DNA of 47,904 bases from Myxococcales bacterium UBA1238 (GCA_002309015.1 DBWM01000058.1:71792-119695), one strand, 5' to 3'; positions 28,881 to 37,160 are shown, counted from the first letter of the stretch. Numbers and translations are program-made. The notes: a model not told the origin generated them from the sequence alone.

Positions 28881-29441
28881 ATGCAGTTTTCGGTTTTGCG
28901 GCATTTACAATGCGGGGTGGTTTCAGCCATTTGCGCCTGCGGACTTTGGGCCTGCGGGGGTGCACAGCAGAATACGGACGACGATCCTTATTTAAACAAG
29001 GTCTCATCGGGCAACGGCGAGGCGGCGACGGGGAAAACCCAGACTGCAGAGCTCGGTGATCAGAAGTTGTACGTCTCTTTAAGCCTTGAAGATGCGAAGC
29101 AGATTCTCGTGAACGCGGGATACAGGGTGGAATCCGCCGATAAGAACGCGCTCAGCCTGGTGATCAACGACATCAACACGAAGATCACCGCTTACAACGG
29201 GGGCCGCATCCTTGCAATGACCGCTTCGTTCAAGGCGAACAGCCCCAAAGGGCAGGAAAAACGCATCCAGGACTGGAACGAAGACCAGTTGCTGTTCAAA
29301 TCCTACGAAGACAGCAAGGGGAATCCCTATCTGGAGATGGACATCCTGGTTGACGGCGGGGTGGCACCGAAGCATCTGACCGCCGCCGTCGATCTCTGGC
29401 GCGACGCATTGCTCGATTGGGTCAGCAAGGTGGTGCAGTAA
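28881..29441 (+). CDS. Predicted lipoprotein with YbjN-like domain
   Basis: An N-terminal signal with lipobox GLWACGG (Cys at about residue 25) marks a lipoprotein. A Ser/Gly/Asp-rich linker (about 27-60) is followed by a compact domain of 120 residues. It ends YLEMDILVDGGVAPKHLTAA, the pattern of YbjN-type (type III secretion chaperone-like) domains, where a conserved DxxLxGG-like turn precedes a final helix. No function is known. The stop is followed by a 42-bp repeat array. Family assignment is moderate. Confidence 0.8.
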   Translation: MQFSVLRHLQCGVVSAICACGLWACGGAQQNTDDDPYLNKVSSGNGEAATGKTQTAELGDQKLYVSLSLEDAKQILVNAGYRVESADKNALSLVINDINTKITAYNGGRILAMTASFKANSPKGQEKRIQDWNEDQLLFKSYEDSKGNPYLEMDILVDGGVAPKHLTAAVDLWRDALLDWVSKVVQ

Positions 29442-29497
29442 ATTCCGGGGCGGGATTTGCGGGCCTGCGGGACGCGATCGGATTTTTCGGGATCGAT

Positions 29498-29707
29498 GAT
29501 GCAGGTCTGCAAAACCCGATCTGAATTTTCGGGATCAAAGATGCAGGTCTGCAAGACGAGTCCCGAAATTTTGGGGTTGAAGATGCAGGTCTGCAAAATG
29601 AGTCCCGAAATTTTGGGGTTGAAGATGCAGGCCTGCAAAACGCGTCCCGAAATTTTGGGATTAAAGATGCAGGCCTGCAAGATGCGTTCCAAATGCTGCA
29701 GGCGAAG
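29498..29707. repeat. 42-bp palindromic repeat array (array 3, five units)
   Basis: Units start with GATGCAGG at 29498, 29540, 29582, 29624 and 29666, exactly 42 bases apart. Two palindromes recur per unit: TGCAGGCCTGCA (perfect at 29626-29637 and 29668-29679) and CCCGAAATTTTGGG. It lies between the lipoprotein and HD genes. Confidence 0.95.
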
Positions 29708-29745
29708 CTTTCAGGTTTACAGGACGCGTACGGGAGAATCGGATC

Positions 29746-30321
29746 ATGGGAAACAACGTGACATTGGGCGATCGGTTTTCTCGGGCTTTCCAGTTGGCCC
29801 TTGAATTGCACAGAAACCAATACCGCAAAGGCGCAAATACGCCTTACATGGGGCATCTGATGGGCTGTGCAGCGCTCGTTTTGGAGTCGCAGGGCGATGA
29901 GACCGAAGCCTGCGCCGCGCTTTTACATGATGCAGCAGAGGATCAGGGCGGGCGCGGGACGATCTTACGCATTGCAAAAGAGATCGGCGAGGATGTGGCC
30001 CGCATCGTTGAGGCCTGCTCCGACTGTCTCGAACAGCCGAAACCCGCCTGGAGGCCCCGCAAGGAGCGTTACCTCGAACATCTTTCGACCGCGGATGCCT
30101 CCATCAGGCTCGTCTCCCTGGCCGACAAGGTCTACAACGCCGAAAGCATCGTCGACGCCGCCTCAAAACTCGGTCTGCAAATCTACGATCGCTTCACCGC
30201 CCGCCGGGATGGGACCCTGTGGTATTACAAATCGATTCTGCAGATCCTGCAGGCGCATCCTTTGCCCAGGGAAGAAGCGCTCCTGAAGCGACTTTCGCGC
30301 GCATGCAGTCTGATGCCCTGA
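29746..30321 (+). CDS. HD-domain phosphohydrolase, RelA/SpoT-hydrolase-like
   Basis: A 191-aa stand-alone HD domain. The metal-binding residues are in place: His in YMGHLMGCAALV, the HD pair in ALLHDAAEDQGG (with the ED of (p)ppGpp hydrolases), and the distal Asp in LVSLADKVYNAE. The arrangement resembles the hydrolase half of SpoT and small alarmone hydrolases (MESH1-like), so hydrolysis of (p)ppGpp or another nucleotide is likely but not proven. No synthetase or ACT domain is attached. It is convergent with the paralogue array. Confidence 0.85.
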   Translation: MGNNVTLGDRFSRAFQLALELHRNQYRKGANTPYMGHLMGCAALVLESQGDETEACAALLHDAAEDQGGRGTILRIAKEIGEDVARIVEACSDCLEQPKPAWRPRKERYLEHLSTADASIRLVSLADKVYNAESIVDAASKLGLQIYDRFTARRDGTLWYYKSILQILQAHPLPREEALLKRLSRACSLMP

Positions 30322-30360
30322 ATCGGGCTTTTCGGGGGGCGTGTTTCAGGGGGGAAGGAG

Positions 30361-30383
30361 GGGATCCGCTTTTTCGGGATCCC
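30361..30383. terminator. Bidirectional hairpin between convergent genes
   Basis: GGGATCC (30361-30367) pairs with GGATCCC (30377-30383) around a T-rich 9-nt loop, in the 72-bp gap between convergent stop codons. T runs outside the stem are weak. Confidence 0.5.
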
Positions 30384-30393
30384 TGTTTGGGGC

Positions 30394-31392
30394 TTACTGC
30401 GCCGATGCGGCGGGTTGGGCGTGGGCCTTTAAATATTGCTGCGCCGCTTCGGATTTGGGCGCTTTGGAAAAGCCGATGAGTTTGGCCTCTTTGGATTTGG
30501 CGAACTCGGCCAAACCTTTGGGCAAAGCCTGGTACGGCGCGAAATCTTTGGGGATTTGCTTCTGCATAAAGACTGCGCTCGTGCTGTAACTCGACCATTC
30601 AGGGCTGCTCGAAAAATAGTCGGTGGTGCAGGTCATCAAAAGCGAGACTTCAAGACCCTTTGCACCGTATTGGGATCGCCAGATTTCAGGGGTGATCTCT
30701 TCACCCTCCGTGAGGGGCTCGGCATTTAAGGCCCATTTTAAGGCTTTCTGCTCTTTGGAATTGGGCAGGCTGAACTGTTTGATGTCGTTCAGATCGATCG
30801 CTTTGCCCGATTCAAGGTTGAAAGAGAGCCCCTGACAGTTGACAGCGCCATGTGCACCGCAGCGATCCAGATCTTCGCAGAGCTGAAGGCTTAAATACGG
30901 GCCTGCAAAGCCGGATACGGTCGTTTTGGGGCTGTAATGACCGCATCGATCGGTCACTTCGGTGGCCTGGGGGTTAAAGGGGGCGACCGGCGAGCTCCAG
31001 ATCGGCTCCGCGTCTTTGGCGATGACATCCTTCAAAATCGCCCGCCGATAGCTGTGTTCTTTTAATGCGATCGGTTTTTTCGGCTTTCCCGCTTCGTCGA
31101 GCCCGTCATACACATCTTCACAGTCGTAGGACTGATATTGGGCCGCCTCCGGCAGCAATGCATAGAGCGTTTCGCCCGCCGCCATCAGAGGATGATCGAA
31201 TGCACCCAAAACCTCGGCGCCTTTGGGCGAAGCTTTCACCCATAAAGTGCGATCCCGCACGCCATCGTTCTGAACGATGCGCTGCAGCAACAAAAATTCC
31301 TCAGGATCCGCATCCTTCTTTTGCGCCTGCACCGGCGATCCCTGCGCCGCCATGCCCAAAAAGCTGAGGGCCAAAATCAAACTGCGCTTCAT
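30394..31392 (-). CDS. Secreted paralogous protein, family copy 1
   Basis: First (5' to 3' on the plus map) of five tandem paralogues. Start at 31392 (MKRSLILALSFLGMAAQGSP) with GGGAGAG upstream; the longer frame is leader. A signal peptide of about 23 residues ends VQAQ. The mature protein has conserved segments shared by all five: RTLWVKASPKGAEVLG, IWSSPVAPFN, GFAGPYLSLQLC followed by CGAHGAVNCQGLSFNLESGK, YGAKGLEVSLLM, and KLIGFSK near the C-terminus. Several conserved Cys suggest disulfides. The AHG...FNLESGK segment recalls the DUF3298/RsiV pattern (see findings). It ends PAASAQ, unlike the PAK/PVK ending of the others. Function unknown. Confidence 0.85.
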   Translation of the reverse strand: MKRSLILALSFLGMAAQGSPVQAQKKDADPEEFLLLQRIVQNDGVRDRTLWVKASPKGAEVLGAFDHPLMAAGETLYALLPEAAQYQSYDCEDVYDGLDEAGKPKKPIALKEHSYRRAILKDVIAKDAEPIWSSPVAPFNPQATEVTDRCGHYSPKTTVSGFAGPYLSLQLCEDLDRCGAHGAVNCQGLSFNLESGKAIDLNDIKQFSLPNSKEQKALKWALNAEPLTEGEEITPEIWRSQYGAKGLEVSLLMTCTTDYFSSSPEWSSYSTSAVFMQKQIPKDFAPYQALPKGLAEFAKSKEAKLIGFSKAPKSEAAQQYLKAHAQPAASAQ

Positions 31393-31423
31393 GCAACTCT
31401 CCCTTTCCATTCCACAAATCGCA

Positions 31424-31452
31424 TTTATAGCCCAGCGCTTCGCCCCTGTCAG
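31424..31452 (-). promoter_or_regulatory. Promoter of paralogue copy 1
   Basis: Minus strand: -35 CTGACA (31452-31447), -10 TATAAA (31429-31424), spacing 17 bp. The same promoter precedes copies 2 and 3. Confidence 0.75.
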
Positions 31453-31528
31453 CGTCAATCTTCGTTTTGGATCCGTCGGAATCGAAAATGCAGATGTGGA
31501 AATTCAAAATGCAGCGTTCGGGAACCGC

Positions 31529-31712
31529 GATGCAGGCGTGAAAGATGAATCCCGAAATTTTGGGAGCGGTGATGCAGACGTAAAAGATGAATCCCGAAAT
31601 TTCGGGAGCGGGTTTGCAGACGTGAAGGATGAATCCCAAAATTTTGGGAGCGGGTTTGCAAATGTGAAGGATGAATCCCGAAATTTCGGGAGAAGACTTG
31701 CTGACATGTAAA
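31529..31712. repeat. 42-bp palindromic repeat array (array 4)
   Basis: Units begin at 31529, 31571, 31613 and 31655, 42 bases apart, each with a CCCGAAATTTCGGG-type palindrome. The array lies just 3' of the stop of copy 2 (its gene reads leftward). Confidence 0.93.
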
Positions 31713-31747
31713 CCTCACCCCGAAAATCCGGGGCGGGGTTTACAGCC

Positions 31748-32746
31748 CTATTTCACCGGTTTCGCGGGTTTGACATGGACGTTTAAATAGCGATCGACGG
31801 CTTCGGATTTTTGGACCTTTGAAAAGCCGATCAGCTTGGCCTGCCCGGACGAAGCGAACTGGGCCAGGGCCTTTGGCAAATCCTTGTACTGCGCGAGATC
31901 TTTGGGGAGTTGCTTCTGCGGGAACTCTGTGGTCGCTTTCCAAAGCGACCATTCAGCGTCGCTTTCCATCTCCATGGCGCTGCGGGAGAGCAAAAGCGTG
32001 ACTTCGAGACCCTTTGCGCCGTAGTGGGATCGCCAGATTTCAGGCGTGATCTCTTCACCCTTCTCGATGGGATCGGCTTTGTCGCGCCAATCTAAGTTGT
32101 TCAGCTCTTTAGGGGTGGGTATGGCGAACTGTTTGATGCCGTTCAGCTCGATCGCTTTGCCCGATTCAAGGTTGAAAAACACACCCCGACAGTTGAAGAG
32201 TATATCTGGATTGCAATGATCCTCTTTTTCGCAAAGCTGAAGGCTCAAATACGGGCCTGCAAAGCCCGAAACCGTAGTTCGGGACGAGTATTCACCGCAT
32301 CGCTCCTCCGGTTTGGCCTTGGGGTCGGTGCTAAAGGGAGCTGCCGGCGAACTCCAGATCGCCGCGTTTTTGGCGCTGACATCCTTCAAAAATGCCCGCT
32401 GATAGCTGTGATCATCCAATGGGTACGGCTTTTTCAGATTTCCATCATCGTCGACCCCGACGATGAGCACATCACGGTCGTAAGACTTATATTGGGCCGT
32501 TTCCGACTGCAATGCATAGAGCGTTTTGCCCGCCGCCATCAGAGGATGATCGAATTCACCCAAAACCTCGGCGCCCTTGGGCGAAGTTTTCACCCATAAA
32601 GTGCGATTCCGCATCTGCTCGCCCTGACCGATGCTCTGCAGCAACAAATATTCCTCAGGCTCAGCTTCTTTCTCTTGCGCCTGCACCGGCGATCCCTGAG
32701 CTGCCATGCCCAAAAAGCTGAGGGCCAAAATCAAACTGCGCTTCAT
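31748..32746 (-). CDS. Secreted paralogous protein, family copy 2
   Basis: 332 aa, with the same MKRSLILALSFLGMAAQGSP signal peptide as copies 1 and 3, and closest to copy 3. Shared segments: RTLWVKTSPKGAEVLGEFDH, HSYQRAFLKDVSAKNAAIWS, GFAGPYLSLQLC, IWRSHYGAKGLEVTLL and KLIGFSKVQKSEAVDRYLNV, ending KPAKPVK. In this copy the AHG motif region reads CNPDILFNCRGVFFNLESGK, so the usual HG is lost while the Cys are kept. Its own promoter lies upstream and a 42-bp array lies downstream. Function unknown; high similarity to copy 3 indicates recent duplication. Confidence 0.85.
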   Translation of the reverse strand: MKRSLILALSFLGMAAQGSPVQAQEKEAEPEEYLLLQSIGQGEQMRNRTLWVKTSPKGAEVLGEFDHPLMAAGKTLYALQSETAQYKSYDRDVLIVGVDDDGNLKKPYPLDDHSYQRAFLKDVSAKNAAIWSSPAAPFSTDPKAKPEERCGEYSSRTTVSGFAGPYLSLQLCEKEDHCNPDILFNCRGVFFNLESGKAIELNGIKQFAIPTPKELNNLDWRDKADPIEKGEEITPEIWRSHYGAKGLEVTLLLSRSAMEMESDAEWSLWKATTEFPQKQLPKDLAQYKDLPKALAQFASSGQAKLIGFSKVQKSEAVDRYLNVHVKPAKPVK

Positions 32747-32777
32747 GCAACTTTTCCTTTCAAATCCACAAGTCGCA

Positions 32778-32806
32778 TTTATAGCCCAGAGGTTTGCTTC
32801 TGTCAG
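32778..32806 (-). promoter_or_regulatory. Promoter of paralogue copy 2
   Basis: Minus strand: -35 CTGACA (32806-32801), -10 TATAAA (32783-32778), spacing 17 bp. The surrounding sequence is nearly identical to that upstream of copy 3. Confidence 0.75.
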
Positions 32807-32840
32807 CAGTTATTTTCGTTTTGTATCCGTCGGGACCGAA

Positions 32841-32990
32841 GATGCAGATGTGAAAAATCAAAATGCAGCGTTCGGGAACTGCGATGCAGATGCGAAAGAT
32901 GAGTCCCGAAACTTTGGGATCGGTGATGCAGATGTGAAAGATGAATCCCGAAATTTCGGGACAAGGTTTGCAGATATGTAAATCGCACCC
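32841..32990. repeat. 42-bp palindromic repeat array (array 5)
   Basis: Units at 32841, 32883, 32925 and 32967, 42 bases apart. The first units are almost identical to those of array 6, so gene and array were duplicated together. It lies 3' of copy 3. Confidence 0.93.
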
Positions 32991-33017
32991 CGAAAATCAG
33001 GGGCGGGTTTTGCAGCC

Positions 33018-34016
33018 TTATTTCACCGGTTTCGCGGGTTTGACATGGACGTTTAAATAGCGATCGACGGCTTCGGATTTTTGGAGCTTTGAAAAGCCGA
33101 TCAGCATGGTCTGCCCGGACGAAGCGAACTGGGCCAGGGCCTTTGGCAAATCCTTGTACGGCGCGAGATCTTTGGGGATTTGCTTCTGCGGGAAGACTGC
33201 GCTCGAGGTGTAACTCGACCATTCCAGGCCGCTTTCCGCGTAGTCGGTGGAGTGGGAGAGCAAAAGCGAGACTTCGAGACCCTTTGCGCCGTACTGGGAT
33301 CGCCAGATTTCAGGGGTGTCCTTTTCACCCTCCGTGAGGGGCTCGGCATTGGAAGTCCACTTTAAGGATTTCTGCTCATTAGGGGTGGGCATGGTGAACT
33401 GTTTGATGTCGTTCAGCTCGATCGCTTTGCCCGATTCAAGGTTGAAAAACACACCCCGACAGATGACGGATCCATGTACACCGCAGTAATCCGCGTATTC
33501 GCAAAGCTCAAGGCTCAAATACGGGCCTGCAAAGCCCGAAACCGTAGTTTGGGGCAAGTATTCACCGCATCGATCGTCCGGAGCGGCATCGGGTTCGGTG
33601 TTAAAGCGAGCGACCGGCGAACTCCAGATCGCCGCGTTTTTGGCGGTGACATCCTTCAAAAATGCCCGCTGATAGCTGTGATCTTTCAGTGTGATCGGCT
33701 TTGCCGGCTTTCCATCTTCGTCGGACCCGGAGCTGAGGTCTTCACGGTCGTAGGTCTGATAATGGGCCGTTTCCGACTGCAATGCATAGAGCGTTTTGCC
33801 CGCCGCCATCAGAGGATGATCGAATTCACCCAAAATCTCGGCGCCCTTGGGCGAAGTTTTCACCCATAAAGTGCGATCCCGCATCTGCTCGCCCTGACCG
33901 ATGCGCTGCAGCAACAAAAATTCCTCAGTCTCCGCTTCTTTCTCTTGCGCCTGCACCGGCGATCCCTGAGCTGCCATGCCCAAAAAGCTGAGGGCCAAAA
34001 TCAAACTGCGCTTCAT
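33018..34016 (-). CDS. Secreted paralogous protein, family copy 3
   Basis: Start at 34016 (MKRSLILALSFLGMAAQGSP). 332 aa, nearly the same as copy 2 over the first 90 residues, but nearer copy 1 in the segment AEPLTEGEKDTPEIWRSQYG. It keeps CGVHGSVICRGVFFNLESGK, with the HG pair present. C-terminus as copy 2 (KPAKPVK). The mixture of similarity suggests gene conversion among copies. Signal peptide plus conserved Cys indicate a periplasmic or secreted protein. Function unknown. Confidence 0.85.
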   Translation of the reverse strand: MKRSLILALSFLGMAAQGSPVQAQEKEAETEEFLLLQRIGQGEQMRDRTLWVKTSPKGAEILGEFDHPLMAAGKTLYALQSETAHYQTYDREDLSSGSDEDGKPAKPITLKDHSYQRAFLKDVTAKNAAIWSSPVARFNTEPDAAPDDRCGEYLPQTTVSGFAGPYLSLELCEYADYCGVHGSVICRGVFFNLESGKAIELNDIKQFTMPTPNEQKSLKWTSNAEPLTEGEKDTPEIWRSQYGAKGLEVSLLLSHSTDYAESGLEWSSYTSSAVFPQKQIPKDLAPYKDLPKALAQFASSGQTMLIGFSKLQKSEAVDRYLNVHVKPAKPVK

Positions 34017-34047
34017 GCAACTTTTCCTTTCCAATCCATAAGTCGCA

Positions 34048-34076
34048 TTTATAGCCCAGAGGTTCGCTTCTGTCAG
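34048..34076 (-). promoter_or_regulatory. Promoter of paralogue copy 3
   Basis: Minus strand: -35 CTGACA (34076-34071), -10 TATAAA (34053-34048), spacing 17 bp. Confidence 0.75.
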
Positions 34077-34110
34077 CAGTTATTTTCGTTTCGTATCCGT
34101 CGGGACCGAA

Positions 34111-34325
34111 GATGCAGATGTGAAAAATGAAGATGCAGCGTTCGGGAACTGCGATGCAGATGTGAAAGATGAATCCCGACTGGGGGGGGGATGCGATTTG
34201 CGGGCGTGAAAGATGGATCCCGATTGGGCGGGATCCGATTTGCAGGCGTGAAAGATGGATCCCGAGAAATCGGGGCTAAGTTTGCAGGCGTGAAAGAGGG
34301 ATCCCGAATTCTCGGGAGTTCTCAT
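34111..34325. repeat. 42-bp palindromic repeat array (array 6)
   Basis: Units at 34111, 34153, 34195, 34237 and 34279, 42 bases apart. The second palindrome varies but keeps a stem, e.g. CCCGAGAAATCGGG (34261-34274) and CCCGAATTCTCGGG (34303-34316). It lies 3' of copy 4. Confidence 0.93.
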
Positions 34326-34340
34326 GCGGGGTTGCGAAGA

Positions 34341-35330
34341 TTACTTCGCGGGTTTGGCGTGGGCGCTCAGGTAGCGGGAGACGGCGTCGGTCTTTTGGAT
34401 CTTGGAGAAGCCGATGAGCGTTTGATTATTGGTGCTCGCGAACTTCTCCAGGCCTTTCGGCAAATCTTTGTACGGCGCGAAATCTTTGGGCAGTTGCTTC
34501 TGCGGGAAGAAGGCCGTGGTGTATTCGCTCGACCATTCAGGGCTGCTTGCGGCGTAGGAGGTTTCGTGAATCATCAAAAGCGAGACTTCAAGGCCCGATG
34601 CGCCGTACTTGGAGATCCAGTTTGCATATTGAGCTTTGCCATCGGTGATCGGATCGGTGTCCGCGAACATCCACTGCAAGGCTTTCTTCTCTGCGTCGTT
34701 GGGCATTGTAAAGGTGCCATCGCTGCCCACCTTGCGCTCGGTGCCCTTTGAAAGGTCGAAAGTATGGCTTTCGCAGGTGACGGATCCGTGAGGACCGCCC
34801 AAAAAGGCGTTGTCGCAGCTGACGAGGCTGACATACGGGCCTGCAATGGCAGAGAACGCGCCGCTGTTTTCAAAGCTGCCGCAGCCATCCATGGGTTCCT
34901 CGGCCTTGAGATTGAATTGGGCAGCCGGAGAAGTCCAGATCGCCTTGGCGCCCGGGGTGGTGACATCGCGCAATGCGGTGCGCGTGTATTTGGTGGTGAG
35001 CGCTTCAAGCTTGACGGACTTGGGATCCTCGGCGTTGCTCGCTTCCAATGCCTTGTCGCAGTCGTACGACTTATACTCGGAAGCGACTTGCTCCACTGCA
35101 AAGATCTTGTCGCCCGCCGCGACCATCGGATCCGCGAATTCACCGAGCACCTGCGCACCCTGGGCTGAGACTTTCACCCATAAAGTGCGGTGTGAGTAAA
35201 CGCCGCCATCGTCTTTGGTCTGGAACAAAAGATATTCGTCGCCATCGGCAGCGGCATTTGCAGGGGCCTGAGCCTGGGCCTGAGCGGCGGAAGCGGCGAG
35301 AGCTAAGGTGAAAAGCAGTTTGCGGTACAT
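34341..35330 (-). CDS. Secreted paralogous protein, family copy 4
   Basis: Start at 35330 (MYRKLLFTLALAASAAQAQA), signal peptide cleaved near AQAQA. 329 aa; forms a subgroup with copy 5, whose signal peptide and mature start are alike (AAADGDEYLLFQ). Shared motifs: HRTLWVKVSAQGAQVLGEFA, IWTSPAAQFNL, IAGPYVSLVSC, GGPHGSVTCESHTFDLSKGT, YGASGLEVSLLM, LIGFSKIQKTDAVSRYLSAH. The GPHG...FDLSKGT block is the best match in the group to a DUF3298-like pattern. Function unknown. It has its own candidate promoter, different from that of copies 1-3. Confidence 0.85.
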   Translation of the reverse strand: MYRKLLFTLALAASAAQAQAQAPANAAADGDEYLLFQTKDDGGVYSHRTLWVKVSAQGAQVLGEFADPMVAAGDKIFAVEQVASEYKSYDCDKALEASNAEDPKSVKLEALTTKYTRTALRDVTTPGAKAIWTSPAAQFNLKAEEPMDGCGSFENSGAFSAIAGPYVSLVSCDNAFLGGPHGSVTCESHTFDLSKGTERKVGSDGTFTMPNDAEKKALQWMFADTDPITDGKAQYANWISKYGASGLEVSLLMIHETSYAASSPEWSSEYTTAFFPQKQLPKDFAPYKDLPKGLEKFASTNNQTLIGFSKIQKTDAVSRYLSAHAKPAK

Positions 35331-35402
35331 CAGAACTTCCCTTTCAAAAACGAACGCCCGCCAGCATTCGTGCGGCGAGCGCGCTGTAACTGATCGTTGC
35401 GC

Positions 35403-35432
35403 AGTGTAGTGAGGAGAAATGGATTTTGTAAA
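35403..35432 (-). promoter_or_regulatory. Candidate promoter of paralogue copy 4
   Basis: Minus strand: -35 TTTACA (35432-35427), -10 TACACT (35408-35403), spacing 18 bp. Confidence 0.5.
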
Positions 35433-35466
35433 GCGTAACGTTGCACGCACAGCCTGAGGATCCGGC

Positions 35467-35720
35467 CCTGCAGATGTAAAAAATGCGTTTGCAGCCTTCG
35501 GATTTCGCGATGCAGGCGTGAAAGATGAATCCCGAAATTTCGGGGTTGAGAATGCATGCGTGAAAAATGGATCCCGACAAGTCGGGGTTCGGATTGCAGG
35601 CGTGAAAGATGAATCCCGACGAGTCGGGGGCTGTATTGCAGATGTGAAGGATCGATCCCGAAATTTCGGGGCGTGAGTTGCAGGCCTGCAAGAAGCATCC
35701 CGCCAGCTCAGGATGCGCGC
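35467..35720. repeat. 42-bp palindromic repeat array (array 7) with stem covariation
   Basis: Units at 35509, 35551, 35593, 35635 and 35677, 42 bases apart. Consecutive palindromes read CCCGAAATTTCGGG (35531), CCCGACAAGTCGGG (35573), CCCGACGAGTCGGG (35615) and CCCGAAATTTCGGG (35657): the sixth pair changes from A-T to C-G on both sides. It lies 3' of copy 5. Confidence 0.95.
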
Positions 35721-35736
35721 AACACCCCTGCAGCCT

Positions 35737-36726
35737 TCACTTGGCGGGTTTGACGTGCTCTTTTAAGAACTGATCGATGGCTGCGGTGTGCTGGAGTTTG
35801 GAGAAGCCGATGAGCGTGACGCCTTTCGAGCTTGCGAACTTCTCCAGGCCTTTCGGCAAAACCTTGTACGGCGCGAAGGCTTTGGGGATTTGCTTTTGCG
35901 GGAAGAGGGCCGTGGTGTAGTCGCTCGACCAGTCGGGGCTGCTTGCGACGTAGATGGTTTCGTGCGTCATCAAAAGCGAGACTTCAAGGCCCGATGCGCC
36001 GTATTGGGATTCCCAGTTCGCGTATGCAGCCTGGCCGTCGGTGATCGGGACATGTTCACCGAACATCCATTTTAAGGCTTTCTTCTCCTGATCATTGGGC
36101 AATGTGAAGAAGCCAGGGGCTTTCACATCGAGCTCGGTGCCTTTTGCAAGGTCGAATGTGTGACTCTCGCAGGTGACGGATCCGTGGGGACCGCATGAAA
36201 AGAGGTTGTCGCAGCTGACGATGCTCACGTAGGGGCCTGCAAGGCCGGTGATCATGCCGCTGTTGTCGAAGGATCCGGCGCCATCGAGGCGATCTTCGGC
36301 GTTGAGATCGAAGGAGGCGGCCGGAGAAATCCAGATCGGTTGGGTGTCTTTGCCTGCGACGTCTTGCAGATCGGTCCGCGTGTATTTGGAAGCGGTCGCA
36401 TGAAGCCTGACAGACTTGGGATCCGCAGTGCCGTTCGCCATATGCGCATCTTCACAGTCGAAGGCCTGATATTCGGAGAGGACTTGCCCCAATGCATAGA
36501 GCTTTTCGCCGGATGCGATCAGGGGATTCACGAATTCACCCAAAACCTGCGCGCCCTGGGGCGTCACTTTCACCCATAAAGTGCGCTGTTCCACATGGTC
36601 GTTGAGCTTTTTGTTTTGCAGCAAAAGATATTCGTCGCCCTCTGCTGCGGCTTTTGCGGGCGCCTGAGCCTGGGCCTGAGCAGCGGAAGCGGCGATTGCG
36701 AGCGCTAAAAACAGTTTGCAGTTCAT
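35737..36726 (-). CDS. Secreted paralogous protein, family copy 5
   Basis: Most upstream copy in transcription order. 329 aa with signal peptide MNCKLFLALAIAASAAQAQA. Family motifs: QRTLWVKVTPQGAQVLGEFV, IWISPAASFDL, LAGPYVSIVSC, CGPHGSVTCESHTFDLAKGT, YGASGLEVSLLM and LIGFSKLQHTAAIDQFLKEH, ending KPAK. The Cys pattern matches copy 4. No clear consensus promoter is seen upstream. Function unknown. Confidence 0.85.
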   Translation of the reverse strand: MNCKLFLALAIAASAAQAQAQAPAKAAAEGDEYLLLQNKKLNDHVEQRTLWVKVTPQGAQVLGEFVNPLIASGEKLYALGQVLSEYQAFDCEDAHMANGTADPKSVRLHATASKYTRTDLQDVAGKDTQPIWISPAASFDLNAEDRLDGAGSFDNSGMITGLAGPYVSIVSCDNLFSCGPHGSVTCESHTFDLAKGTELDVKAPGFFTLPNDQEKKALKWMFGEHVPITDGQAAYANWESQYGASGLEVSLLMTHETIYVASSPDWSSDYTTALFPQKQIPKAFAPYKVLPKGLEKFASSKGVTLIGFSKLQHTAAIDQFLKEHVKPAK

Positions 36727-36862
36727 CGGATCGTTCCTTTCAAACGTGAATGCCTGCCTTTTACGCCAGAGATCGGCAATTGACGAGCCTCATCTGAAGA
36801 ACTTTTGGCTGCATTTTCTCCTTACAGCTCCGCATTCTTAAGACCAACCCGACGGAACCGGC

Positions 36863-37160
36863 GATGCTGGCCTGCAAGGTCAGCAGCCTTGGGTCGGGGG
36901 GAATCCGGATGAGCTGCATCTTCGATCCGCAGCTTTCGGGAACTGGGATGCAGGCGTGAAAAATGAATCCCGAATAGGTGAACTGAAGAAAGCAGGCGTG
37001 AAAAATGAGTCCCAAAATTCCTGAATTGAAGATGCAGGGTTGCAAAACGGAATTCACGCTGCATGAAACGGACGATGCAGGTCTGCAAATTCGATCCCGA
37101 ACGGCGCGGATGAAAGATGCAGGGCTGCAATACCGATCCCGAACGGCAGGGATCAAATTT
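36863..37160. repeat. 42-bp palindromic repeat array (array 8)
   Basis: Units near 36863, 36947, 36989, 37031, 37074 and 37116; spacing is 42 (once 43). It fills the divergent gap between copy 5 and the aldehyde dehydrogenase gene. Confidence 0.85.

Noticed and set aside
29327..29856. Open frames of 115-144 codons on both strands across the 42-bp array
   Set aside because: They arise because the repeat period is a multiple of three; the peptides are 14-residue repeats with no start signal, and equally open frames occur on the opposite strand.
31301..31718. Several overlapping frames between paralogues 1 and 2
   Set aside because: Repeat-derived periodic peptides without ribosome-binding sites, overlapping the signal-peptide region of copy 1.
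27224..37160. CRISPR arrays
   Set aside because: Units are contiguous 42-bp tandem copies with diverged sequence throughout, no unique spacers, and no cas genes nearby.
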